Shown piece after piece: positions 1 through 8,122 of a stretch of 64,000 bases of DNA. Numbering within the stretch: position 1 is the first letter of the stretch; the number at the start of each line of letters is the position of its first letter. Below the pieces are notes generated by a model. The model ran no database searches. It was not told the DNA's origin and saw nothing but the letters and a program-made list of their open reading frames with translations. The DNA lies in NCBI RefSeq assembly GCF_040683095.1, contig NZ_JBFBCI010000014.1, positions 1-64,000 on the forward strand, given 5' to 3'. The position numbers were made by a program, and so were the translations under genes. The DNA comes from Sphaerisporangium sp040683095 (GTDB taxonomy: Bacteria; Actinomycetota; Actinomycetes; Streptosporangiales; Streptosporangiaceae).

Positions 1-80
1 CCCCGGGGCCCCCCCCGCCCCACCCGGGGGTTGGGGGCCCCGGGGCGCGGGCCCCGGTCCCCCCCCCCCCCGGCCCGCGG
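1..80. other. G/C homopolymer-rich window edge
   Basis: Almost every base is G or C, in long runs of one base, including an unbroken C run around 57-71. No reading frame in this stretch looks like protein. It may be genuine GC-rich intergenic DNA, but the run structure is also what a poorly resolved contig end looks like. Confidence 0.5.
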
Positions 81-84
81 CCCG

Positions 85-252
85 TCACCGATCGGACGCC
101 TCCCCCGAGACGGCGAGGCCCGGCCGGTAGGGATCGGCCGCCGGGGGAGCGGTGGTGGCGGGCGCGAGCAGCCGTCCCGTGGTGGGGTCGTCCCCGCCCT
201 CGGGCAGGGCGCCGTCGGGAAGCCGGATGGCGCCGATGAGCGATGCGGTCAT
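85..252 (-). CDS. small hypothetical protein (55 aa)
   Basis: An ATG at 252 opens a 55-residue frame beginning MTASLIGAIRLPDG and ending GEASDR before TGA. The composition is Pro/Ala/Gly rich with no membrane segment and no motif I recognise. There is no convincing ribosome binding site. It stands alone next to the GC-rich edge. It may be a genuine small protein or a chance frame. The 117 bases between it and the methyltransferase gene hold nothing visible. Confidence 0.25.
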   Translation of the reverse strand: MTASLIGAIRLPDGALPEGGDDPTTGRLLAPATTAPPAADPYRPGLAVSGEASDR

Positions 253-369
253 GGGGCGATTTTCACCGACACGACGGTCATCCGCGCGACCTGGAGGCGG
301 TGAAAAGGCCCGGCGATGTGCCCGGGGACGCCGAGACGAGGCCGTACCTCGGACCGGGTGTCTCCGATC

Positions 370-1140
370 TCAGACCGTCCGGTTCACCGTCTTCGTGAAC
401 CTGACCAGCCGGTACACCGGGTCCGGCCGGGGCGTCTCCTGGTCGGGCAGGGCCCGGAGGCGGTCGCACAGCTCCGTCAGCGTGCCGGCGTCGGCGGCCT
501 TCGTCCAGGCGGGGCGGCGGGCGAGTAGGGAGGCCGCCCAGGCCCGGGGGGAGAGTCCCTGGCCGTTGCCCGGGAATGTGGTCTCACCGGCCGGTTCCAG
601 GTTCAGGGCCGCGACCAGGCCGGCCACCCGGGAGGCGGCGTCGGACCGAGGGGCCGGGTGGCGGGCGCGTACCGGGACGATCAGATCGGCGGTGTCGCAG
701 GGGGTGGCGAAGTACGCGGCATCCTTGTCCACCGTGGTGATCAGGGCTCCGCCGGGGCGCAGGACGCGGGCCGCCTCCGAGAGTGCCGCCGCGGACGCCG
801 TCTCGTCCAGCAGGTGGAGCAGCCAGATCATCACCACGGCGTCCACGGACGCGTCGGCCAGCGGGACGCGCGTGACGTCGGCGACGGTGACGCGGCCGGG
901 CAGGCGGCCGGACGCGATGCGGGCCATGCCAGGGGAGAGGTCGACGCCGACGACCCGGCGCGCCGGGAACCGGGCCGTCACGATGCCGGTGCCGCAGGCC
1001 AGGTCGGCCAGCGACTCGACGCCGGGAGGCAGCAGGCTCCCCACGGCCTCGGCGGCGCTCGCCGCCCGGGCGTCACCACCGCGCGTGCGATCGTACGTGG
1101 GCGCTTCGAGGTCGTAGTTCAGCACTGGTTCATTGTCCAC
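370..1140 (-). CDS. class I SAM-dependent methyltransferase
   Basis: A 256-residue Rossmann-fold methyltransferase. Motif I is DLACGTGIVTARF near residue 50, the acidic loop is GVDLSPGM, post-motif regions are VADVTRVPLADASVDAVVM, and RVLRPGGALITT follows. The fold is that of small-molecule methyltransferases; the substrate cannot be read. I chose the GTG at 1140 because a purine-rich AGGGA lies just upstream and the conserved part (VLNYDLEAPTYD) begins immediately after it. The longer frame to 1401 runs into the neighbour's promoter region. It is divergent from the glycosyltransferase at 1364, sharing a 223-bp spacer, which suggests joint control. Confidence 0.85.
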   Translation of the reverse strand: MDNEPVLNYDLEAPTYDRTRGGDARAASAAEAVGSLLPPGVESLADLACGTGIVTARFPARRVVGVDLSPGMARIASGRLPGRVTVADVTRVPLADASVDAVVMIWLLHLLDETASAAALSEAARVLRPGGALITTVDKDAAYFATPCDTADLIVPVRARHPAPRSDAASRVAGLVAALNLEPAGETTFPGNGQGLSPRAWAASLLARRPAWTKAADAGTLTELCDRLRALPDQETPRPDPVYRLVRFTKTVNRTV

Positions 1141-1363
1141 GTTCCCTGTCCACGCACGGGGCCCACACGGACCGCCGGCGAGATGGGCTAGTGTCCGAGG
1201 CGTGATCGACTCGATTCGGATGCGCGCTGCCTGAGGCGGCGCGACTGCCGGGCCTGCCCGCCGCCGGGCGGCCCCTTCTGAGTCATTCCCTCTCGCAGGG
1301 GCGAACTCCTGCGCGCCGTCGGAACACCTTCTTGTGAAATCTCGAGAATCCGACGAGGACATC

Positions 1364-2539
1364 ATGCGTACGCGCGAACACATCGCCATGATCGGCTGCA
1401 CGGCGCCGAGTCACATCTACCCGTCACTGGCCCTCATCAAGGAACTCGTGGCCCGCGGCCACCGCGTGAGCTACGCGGTCGGGGAGCCCTTGGCCGGGCT
1501 GGTCGAGCCCACCGGCGCCGAGATCGTCTCCCACCCGTCGCTGCTGCCGCTCGGCGACCGGAGCTGGCCGGACGACCCCGCCACGGCCATGCGGGTCTTC
1601 CTCGACGAGGCCATCGCGGTGCTGCCGCGCCTCATCGACCGCTACGACGGCGACCGGCCCGGCCTGCTGCTGTACGACATCGGCGGGCTGCCCGCGCCCG
1701 TGCTGGGCGTGCGGTACGGCATCCCGGCCGTGCAGCTCTCGCCGACGCTCGTGGCCTGGGACGGCTACGAGGAGGACATGGCCGAGACTCTGCACGCGAT
1801 CCGGACGTCCGAGCCGGGCAGGAGCTACCATGCGGCGTACACGGCGTGGCTGCGCGAGAACGGCATCGAGCGGGACGCCTGGGACTGGCTGGCGCGCCCC
1901 GAGCACGTCCTGTCCCTCATCCCGCGGGCGATGCAGCCCAACGCCGGGCGGGTGTCGCCGAACGTGCGGTTCGTGGGGCCGTGCCTCGACCCCGCGCGCC
2001 TGGCGGACACGAGCTGGACGCCGCCGGAGAACGGCCGGCGGGTGCTGCTCGTGTCGTTCGGCACCGCCTATACCGACCAGCCCGCCATCTATCGGGCCTG
2101 TCTCGACGCCTTCACGGGTTCGGACTGGCACGTGGTGATGGCCGTGGGCGCGCACACCGACCTGGCGGCACTCGGGGCGATCCCGGCCGGGTTCGAGGTG
2201 CACCGCACCGTACCGCAGCTCGCCGTGCTCGCCGCCTCCTCGGCGTTCGTCACCCACGCGGGGATGGGCGGCTGCACGGAGGCGCTGTGGTTCGGGGTGC
2301 CGACGGTGGCGATCCCCCAGGCCGTGGACCAGTTCGGCAACGCCGCGATCCTGGAGGAACTCGGCGTCGGCAGGTACCTGCCCGCCGGCGAGGTCACCGC
2401 GGCGACGCTGCGCGCGGCGGTCGAAGCGGTCACGGAGTCGGCCGAGGTCGCCACCAGGCTGGCCGAGATCCGCGCGACGGTACGGGCACACGGCGGCGTC
2501 GGCCGCGCGGCCGACGCCGTGGAGTCGTTCCTCCACTGA
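1364..2539 (+). CDS. MGT-family (macrolide-type) glycosyltransferase
   Basis: A GT1-type enzyme of 391 residues with the GT-B fold, expected to transfer a sugar from a UDP-sugar to a macrolide or other small aglycone in the cytoplasm. The N-terminal CTAPSHIYPSLALI region carries the likely catalytic His (about residue 17), as in OleD and Mgt. The donor-binding motif HAGMGGCTEALWFGVP followed by PQAVDQFGNA lies near residues 297-326. The ATG at 1364 has GAGGAC just upstream, so it is preferred over the GTG at 1334. Relatives inactivate macrolides by glycosylation, so self-protection or resistance is plausible. No macrolide pathway is visible nearby. The substrate is inferred only. Confidence 0.85.
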   Translation: MRTREHIAMIGCTAPSHIYPSLALIKELVARGHRVSYAVGEPLAGLVEPTGAEIVSHPSLLPLGDRSWPDDPATAMRVFLDEAIAVLPRLIDRYDGDRPGLLLYDIGGLPAPVLGVRYGIPAVQLSPTLVAWDGYEEDMAETLHAIRTSEPGRSYHAAYTAWLRENGIERDAWDWLARPEHVLSLIPRAMQPNAGRVSPNVRFVGPCLDPARLADTSWTPPENGRRVLLVSFGTAYTDQPAIYRACLDAFTGSDWHVVMAVGAHTDLAALGAIPAGFEVHRTVPQLAVLAASSAFVTHAGMGGCTEALWFGVPTVAIPQAVDQFGNAAILEELGVGRYLPAGEVTAATLRAAVEAVTESAEVATRLAEIRATVRAHGGVGRAADAVESFLH

Positions 2540-2587
2540 GGGAGCCGAGCATGCGGGCCTGTTGAGCGGGTCCGCGGGCCGGACGCT

Positions 2588-3154
2588 TCACGCGGGGGCG
2601 GCTAAGGGGAAGGCCGCGCAGAGCCGGGGAAGGTGGCGTGCGTGCTCGGCCTGGCCTCCCTCGATGCCGTCGTCGGCAGGTGCGGGGCTGGTCGGAAGGT
2701 TGATGCCGTGCTCGTCCAGAGCACGCCAGAGGCCATGCTCCTCACCTGTCACCCGCTCGTACGCGTAGTTGGCCGTGTAGTCGAGAATCTCCCATTCGGG
2801 CGGCTCGGCATCGTCGCCGCCGGACGCCAGGCGCCGGACCTCGGGCGCGTCGAGGAGGGTTTCGGGGTCGGCGGTGGCTCGCTCGTACACCTGCCGACCG
2901 AGGCCGATCACCCACGCCTGGAAGTACCAGAAGACGTCGTCGGAGCACCAGCCATCGTTGAGGAGCATGGCGGCGCCCCACATCGGCCAGGTGTCGGCGG
3001 CCTTCCTCACCTCCGCGTGGCGCAGTTCGAACTCAATGATCTCCGCTGGGGTGCGCCGGGCGAGTTGCTCGACCAGCCACTCGGCACGCTCGTCGAGATC
3101 CTCTGTATGCGCACGGGCGCCTTCGAGCAGGGCCCAGTACCCGTCGATGTCCAT
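2588..3154 (-). CDS. DUF4240 domain protein
   Basis: A protein of 188 residues starting MDIDGYWALLEGAR, the usual N-terminus of DUF4240 proteins, with the family's Trp-rich middle (TWPMWGAAMLLNDG, DVFWYFQAWVIGLG). It is soluble and acidic and its function is unknown. An in-frame ATG lies 10 codons upstream at 3184, but neither start has a good ribosome binding site. I chose 3154 because family members start at MDID. It is convergent with the glycosyltransferase, with 48 bp between them. Confidence 0.7.
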   Translation of the reverse strand: MDIDGYWALLEGARAHTEDLDERAEWLVEQLARRTPAEIIEFELRHAEVRKAADTWPMWGAAMLLNDGWCSDDVFWYFQAWVIGLGRQVYERATADPETLLDAPEVRRLASGGDDAEPPEWEILDYTANYAYERVTGEEHGLWRALDEHGINLPTSPAPADDGIEGGQAEHARHLPRLCAAFPLAAPA

Positions 3155-3287
3155 GCGGAGAAGTCTCGCGGTCCGCACCGACATTTTCGGCGCCGCGCGA
3201 CGGACGGACCGCGACGTAATGCGGCGTGGACGGCGGGTCGATCGCCGGCGCCGCCTTTACGTACAGGTTGTCGACCAGCGCGGCAGG

Positions 3288-3557
3288 TCACGCATTGGGG
3301 ATGTCCTCCTTTGCGGCGATCAACATCTTGCGGGGGAGGACGACCAGTGCCTCATCCTGTCCGATGCTCACGTCTGGGGGGAGACGGTGGGCGTACTCTG
3401 CCGTCAGGTCTCTTCCTATGGCCGCGATGTCGCCATTGTCGAGCTCCCACAGGTCTGGACATGACGGATTATTGTCGGTCATACCCAACTCGGCGGCTGA
3501 TTTTCCCAGTCGTCGCTTGAATGACGCGGAAGCGTCTGCTTCCCACCTCGCCGACAT
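3288..3557 (-). CDS. conserved hypothetical actinobacterial protein
   Basis: An 89-residue soluble protein, MSARWEADASASFKRRLGKS to the C-terminal AAKEDIPNA. The central segment NPSCPDLWELDNGDIAAIG resembles a short hypothetical protein that I recall from many actinomycetes (memory, not checked). An AAGGGG ribosome binding site lies about 7 bases before the ATG. No catalytic motif is visible. It stands alone: 130 bp from the DUF4240 gene and 215 bp from the lacI terminator region. Confidence 0.7.
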   Translation of the reverse strand: MSARWEADASASFKRRLGKSAAELGMTDNNPSCPDLWELDNGDIAAIGRDLTAEYAHRLPPDVSIGQDEALVVLPRKMLIAAKEDIPNA

Positions 3558-3686
3558 AACACCCCTTTTAGTGAGCTGCTATTGCGAAGAATTGATTTTA
3601 ACACGCCATTCAAAGTCGGACAATGAGGATGATAAGGACATCGCTTTGTCTGCTCAATCTGATGTCGCCCTGCCCTCCGGCTGGTT

Positions 3687-3737
3687 GCCGTCGGGTGGTG
3701 CCGGAGCATGCAAAGCACGCTTCGGCACCACCCGGCA
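3687..3737 (-). terminator. terminator hairpin after the lacI gene
   Basis: Arms at about 3687-3707 and 3719-3737 pair over roughly 18 bp with two G-T wobbles around an 11-base loop. It lies 36 bases past the lacI stop codon and closes the minus-strand sugar operon. Confidence 0.6.
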
Positions 3738-3772
3738 GGTGTCTGCTGCTCCCGGGGCGCGCATGGGTGGTC

Positions 3773-4804
3773 TCAGAGCCGGCATGGTCGGCTGCTGGAG
3801 TCGCGGATGATGAGGCGGGGGGCGAGGAGCCTGCCCTGAGTGGGCGGGGCCTGGGGTGCGTTGAGGAGTTCGAGGAGCAGGTTCATGATGGCGCGGGCGA
3901 CGTCTGCGACGGGCTGGCCGATGCTGGAGATGGCCATGGCGTAGGCCGTGGGTGTGTCGTCGAATCCGATGATGGCCAGGTCCTTTCCGGGACGCAGGTC
4001 TCGGTGCAGGGCCTCGTGGTGGATGCCGACGGCGATGGTGTCGGTGGCGGCGATGATCGCGGTGGGGGGTTCGGGGGTGCTGAGGAGGCTGGCGGCGGCC
4101 TGCCTGCCTGCGGCGATGGTGTCGTCGGCGCGGGCGTCGAGGTCGGTCGGCAGTGCGTTCAGGCGCATGGCGTCGTGCCAGCCGCGGGCACGGCGCACGC
4201 CGACGGCCAGGTGCTCGGGCCAGCCGATGTAGCCGATTCTGCGGTGCCCCTGGGAGACGAGGTGGTCGACCGCCTGGTGGATGCCGTTCTCGTCGTCGAC
4301 GTCGACCCAGGAGTAGGTGGTGGGACGGAGGAGGGTCCGGCCGAAGGAGACGAAGGGGACATCCTTGTCCAGCAGGAGTCCGGGCCGGGGGTCGTCGGCG
4401 ACGATGTCGTAGAGCACCACCGCGTCGACCGCTCCGGCTCGCCACAGTTGCGACGCGGACGCCGCCTCGGCGGCGGCGTCGTCGGCGGTGAACAGCTGGA
4501 TGTGATGGCCGGAAGGGCGGGCGGCCTCGGCGAGAGCATGGAGGAAGCGGTCGTGGATCGAGCCGACCGCCCCGGTGGAGGTGGGCTCGATCCGGAACCC
4601 GATGATGTGCGAGGTGTTGGCCCGCAGGGCCCGGGCGGCGCGGTTGGGCTGGTAACCCAGTTCCTTGATCGCCGCCTCGACCTTCTTACGGGTCTTCGGC
4701 AGGACCCGGTCGGGCCTGTGCAGCACGTTGGAGACGGTCTGCGCCGACACCTCAGCACGGGCCGCGACATCAGCGAGTGTAACCGGCTGATTACGGCCTG
4801 ACAC
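3773..4804 (-). CDS. LacI-family transcriptional regulator
   Basis: A LacI repressor of 343 residues. The N-terminal helix-turn-helix is VTLADVAARAEVSAQTVSNV, followed by the hinge helix region (PNRAARALRANTSHIIGF) and a periplasmic-binding-protein-like effector domain. It is the last gene of the minus-strand alpha-glucoside operon, so it most likely represses that operon in response to an alpha-glucoside. The start is GTG at 4804, seven bases after GGAAG; a TTG one codon earlier is closer than usual to that site. Its probable operator is the 18-bp palindrome at 9455-9472, because LacI proteins bind palindromes centred on CG like that one. The effector is inferred. Confidence 0.9.
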   Translation of the reverse strand: MSGRNQPVTLADVAARAEVSAQTVSNVLHRPDRVLPKTRKKVEAAIKELGYQPNRAARALRANTSHIIGFRIEPTSTGAVGSIHDRFLHALAEAARPSGHHIQLFTADDAAAEAASASQLWRAGAVDAVVLYDIVADDPRPGLLLDKDVPFVSFGRTLLRPTTYSWVDVDDENGIHQAVDHLVSQGHRRIGYIGWPEHLAVGVRRARGWHDAMRLNALPTDLDARADDTIAAGRQAAASLLSTPEPPTAIIAATDTIAVGIHHEALHRDLRPGKDLAIIGFDDTPTAYAMAISSIGQPVADVARAIMNLLLELLNAPQAPPTQGRLLAPRLIIRDSSSRPCRL

Positions 4805-4884
4805 CAACGGTCTTCCTTTCCCGACGGAGAACTGAGCGCGAACTCACGCTGCCGATGATGGAGAACCAAGCGCGGACAAGCATC

Positions 4885-6384
4885 CTATTGCCACCACACG
4901 CAGGTCTCCTTAGGAATGAGCACGGCCCCGTCATCACGGATCGGCGGCAGTGGAGCGCTGGACAGGACCGGACTGCCCGGCGCGGTGATCGCAATGTCAC
5001 GGTCGCTGAAATTGGTCGTGCACGTCAGCGAGGACCGGGAGAAAACGAGCACTCCTTCCGGCGCGTCATGCCAAGCCAGCTCTCCGGCGAAGGAACGTCT
5101 GAGCCGCAGGGCATGGCGATACAGGGCGAGGGTCGAGTCGGTGCGGCGCTGCTGGGCCTGCACGGAAAGCTCGGCCCAGTCCGCGGGCATCGGCAGCCAT
5201 GGCCTCCCGGTCTGGCTGAATCCGAACGCCGGTGCCTGCGCGGTCCATGGGAGCGGGATGCGGCACCCGTCGCGGCCTCGGTCGGCTCCGTCGCTGCGAC
5301 TGAAGGTCGGGTCCTGGAGAGCCTCGTCGGGCAGGTCGAGGACTTCGGGCAGGCCCAGTTCCTCGCCTTGATAGAGGTAGGCCGAACCGGGCAGGGCGAG
5401 CATGAACAAGGTGGCGGCCTGGGCGCGGGCCGCTGATCCCAGGCGAGTGCGGTGCCGCTGCACATCGTGGTTGGACAGCACCCAGGTGGGCGAGGAGCCG
5501 GCGGCGAGCGACCGGTCGACGACCGCGCGCACAGCGGGGGCCTGCCAGGGGGCGAGCAGGAACGGGAAGTTGAAGGCCTGGTGGAGTTCGTCGGGCCGGG
5601 TGTAGAGCGCCAGCCGATCGGCGGTGGGCGCCCAGGCCTCGGCGACGCCGATCCGGTCCCCGGGATAGGAGTCGAGGATCTTGCGCCAGCGACGGTAGAC
5701 GTCATGGACGCCGTCCTGGTCGAAAAACGGCAGGACGTCCAGGCGATGGTCCTGGCCGGCGTATCCGACATCGGGCAGGCCGTCGGCCTTGAAGAGGCCG
5801 TGAGCGACGTCGATGCGGACCCCGTCGACGCCGCGATCGAGCCAGTATCGCAGGATGTCGGCGTACTCGTCCGCGACCTCGGGGTTATGCCAGTCGAGGT
5901 CGGGCTGCGTGGCGTCGAACAGGTGCAGGTACCAGTCATCGCCGTCGGGGGCCGGGCTCCATGCGGGGCCGCCGAACACCGACTCCCAGTCGTTGGGCGG
6001 GCCGCCATCGCGGCCGGGCCGGAAGATGTAGCGCTTGCGCCGGTCGTGGGAGTGGAACCAGGGATGGGTGTCGGAGGTGTGGTTGGGAACCAGGTCGATG
6101 ATGATGCGCAGGTTCAGGGCGTGGGCGTCGGCCAGCAGGGCGTCGAAGTCGGCCAGCGTTCCGAAGACGGGGTCGACGTCGCGGTGGTCGGTGATGTCGT
6201 AGCCGCCGTCGTTCATGGGCGAGGTGTAGAAGGGGGTCAGCCAGATGCCATCGACGCCCAGGTCGTGCAGGTAGGGCAGTCTGCTGCGGACGCCGTCCAG
6301 GTCGCCGATGCCGTCGCCGTCGGAGTCGGCGAAGCTGCGCAGGTAGACCTGGTAGATGACGGCGTTGGTCCACCAGGGGCTCAC
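4885..6384 (-). CDS. GH13 alpha-glucosidase
   Basis: A cytoplasmic family 13 glycoside hydrolase of 499 residues that removes alpha-linked glucose from imported oligosaccharides. The conserved regions are present: DLVPNHTSD near residue 97, DGVRIDVAH with the nucleophile Asp192, GVAEAW with the acid/base Glu249, and LSNHDVQRH with Asp307. No signal peptide is seen. The GTG start at 6384 follows a strong AGGAGGA and overlaps the upstream permease stop as GTGA. The frame continues upstream to 6687, but that part lies inside the permease gene. Sitting behind an ABC importer, it should hydrolyse what the importer brings in. Whether the bond is alpha-1,4 or alpha-1,6 cannot be told. Confidence 0.92.
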   Translation of the reverse strand: MSPWWTNAVIYQVYLRSFADSDGDGIGDLDGVRSRLPYLHDLGVDGIWLTPFYTSPMNDGGYDITDHRDVDPVFGTLADFDALLADAHALNLRIIIDLVPNHTSDTHPWFHSHDRRKRYIFRPGRDGGPPNDWESVFGGPAWSPAPDGDDWYLHLFDATQPDLDWHNPEVADEYADILRYWLDRGVDGVRIDVAHGLFKADGLPDVGYAGQDHRLDVLPFFDQDGVHDVYRRWRKILDSYPGDRIGVAEAWAPTADRLALYTRPDELHQAFNFPFLLAPWQAPAVRAVVDRSLAAGSSPTWVLSNHDVQRHRTRLGSAARAQAATLFMLALPGSAYLYQGEELGLPEVLDLPDEALQDPTFSRSDGADRGRDGCRIPLPWTAQAPAFGFSQTGRPWLPMPADWAELSVQAQQRRTDSTLALYRHALRLRRSFAGELAWHDAPEGVLVFSRSSLTCTTNFSDRDIAITAPGSPVLSSAPLPPIRDDGAVLIPKETCVWWQ

Positions 6385-7202
6385 TTGACTCCTCCTGCGG
6401 TCAGGCCGTCCACGATGCGCCGCTGGCAGATCAAGACGAGGACGACCAGGGGAAGGGTCAGCACCGTCCCGGCGGCCATCTGGGTGCCGAACGGCTGGTC
6501 GAATCCGTACTGGCCGGTGAAAAGGGAGAGGATGACGTTGGCGGTCATGTTGTCCTTGCGGTTGACGACGCTGGCGGCGATCATGAATTCGTTCCACGCG
6601 GCGATGAACGTCAAGATCGCCGTGGTGAACACACCGGGCGCCGCCAGCGGCAGGATGATCCGGTAGAACGCCTGGAACGGGCCGCATCCGTCCACTTGGG
6701 CGGCCTTCTCCAGCTCCATGGGCATCTGACGGAAGAAGGCGGTGAGGGTCCAGATCGCCAGCGGCAGCGTGAAGCTGATCGTGGGCAGGATCATCGCCTG
6801 GTAGGTGTTGATCCAGCCCACCGAGATGAACGCCTCGAGCATCGGGACCAGGATGGTGATGCCGGGGAACATGGCGGTGCCGATGATCGTCGCCAGGATC
6901 AGTCCTTTGAACCGGAACTCCAGGCGGGCGATCGCATAAGAGGTCAGCACGGCCATGACGAGGACCGCGATCGTGGTGATGCCCGCGACGACGACGCTGT
7001 TGAGCAGAGCCTTTGCGAATCCGTTGGAGGGGTCGAAGGCCGCCCGGTAGTTCTCCAGCGAGGCCGGGGAGGGGATCGGGCTGTTGGAGAACTGGTCGGC
7101 CGGCCGGCGCAGGCTGGAGATCACCATCCAGGCGAAGGGCGCCAGGCAGTAGGCCACGAGCGCGACGGCGCCCGTGGGCCGCAAGAGACGCTGACGGTTC
7201 AT
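6381..7202 (-). CDS. sugar ABC transporter permease (MalG type)
   Basis: A 273-residue inner-membrane permease with about six transmembrane segments. The cytoplasmic EAA loop reads EKAAQVDGCGPFQAFYRIIL, the contact point for the ATPase. It starts with ATG at 7202, overlapping the previous permease stop as ATGA, so the two are translationally coupled. No ATPase gene is present in the operon; like other actinobacterial CUT1 importers it probably shares a housekeeping MsiK/MalK-type ATPase encoded elsewhere. Confidence 0.92.
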   Translation of the reverse strand: MNRQRLLRPTGAVALVAYCLAPFAWMVISSLRRPADQFSNSPIPSPASLENYRAAFDPSNGFAKALLNSVVVAGITTIAVLVMAVLTSYAIARLEFRFKGLILATIIGTAMFPGITILVPMLEAFISVGWINTYQAMILPTISFTLPLAIWTLTAFFRQMPMELEKAAQVDGCGPFQAFYRIILPLAAPGVFTTAILTFIAAWNEFMIAASVVNRKDNMTANVILSLFTGQYGFDQPFGTQMAAGTVLTLPLVVLVLICQRRIVDGLTAGGVK

Positions 7203-8122
7203 GAGGCCCCCCGGCGGGTCACGTCCGCGCCGAACAACCGGACGAACGCGAAGGCGACGGCAACGACGTAAACGAACAAGATGGCGGCGTAGGCCGAGGC
7301 GGGACCGAAGCGCAGGTTGCTCATCTCGTCGTAGGCGAGCATCGACAGCGTCTCCACCGAATCCTTGCGCGGACCGACCAGCACATACGGCAGGTCGAAC
7401 ATTCTCAGGACGTCCAGGATCCGGAACAGCACCGCGACGGCGAGTACCGGCCGCACCATCGGCACGGTGATCCGCCAGAACGTGGTGAACGGCTTGGATC
7501 CGTCGACCCGGGCGGCCTCGTAGACCTCCCGTGGAATCGCCTGGAGGCCGGCCAGGACGAGCAGGCCGATGAACGGGGCCGTCTTCCAGGTGTCGGCCAC
7601 CACCACCGCGACCCAGGAGGAGAACGCGTTACCGGTCCACACCACGTCGGCGGACAGCACCGCGTTCGCGACGCCGTCCGGCGCGAAGATCCACCGCCAC
7701 AGCAGCGCCGACACCGCGGTGGGGATGGCCCAGGGCACCAGGATGGAGGCGCGGATCAGACCCCGTCCGCGCAGCTCCTGGCTCATGATCAGTGCCATCG
7801 CGACGCCGATGACGACCTCGATCGCGACCGACACGACGGTGAAGGTGGTGGTGTTCCACAGGGCGTTCAGGAAGCGGCCGTCGACGACCGCGTAGTTGGC
7901 CAGGCCGAACCGGGTGCTGGTGACCTTGAATCCGGTGGCCGGGTCGATGCGGGTGCTGGACACCTCGAACGACATGCGCAGTGCGGCCAGGATGGGATAG
8001 CCGACGACCAGGAGCAGCGCGATCAGCGAGGGAGAGACGAACAGCAGGGCCAGTCGTCCCTCCCGCGCCCTGCGCTTGTTCCGGGACAGACCGGGCACAG
8101 GACGCGGCAGGGTGTGCGTCAC
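7199..8122 (-). CDS. sugar ABC transporter permease (MalF type)
   Basis: A membrane permease of 307 residues with an Arg-rich N-terminal tail, about six transmembrane segments, and the EAA loop EAARVDGSKPFTTFWRITVP near residue 210. It pairs with the MalG-type permease encoded next. The GTG start at 8122 shares bases with the TAG stop of the binding-protein gene. Together they form the channel of a CUT1 carbohydrate importer. Confidence 0.92.
   Translation of the reverse strand: MTHTLPRPVPGLSRNKRRAREGRLALLFVSPSLIALLLVVGYPILAALRMSFEVSSTRIDPATGFKVTSTRFGLANYAVVDGRFLNALWNTTTFTVVSVAIEVVIGVAMALIMSQELRGRGLIRASILVPWAIPTAVSALLWRWIFAPDGVANAVLSADVVWTGNAFSSWVAVVVADTWKTAPFIGLLVLAGLQAIPREVYEAARVDGSKPFTTFWRITVPMVRPVLAVAVLFRILDVLRMFDLPYVLVGPRKDSVETLSMLAYDEMSNLRFGPASAYAAILFVYVVAVAFAFVRLFGADVTRRGAS

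Noticed and set aside
370..2539. Biosynthetic gene cluster
   Set aside because: Only a methyltransferase and a glycosyltransferase are present; no PKS, NRPS or other core gene is in reach.
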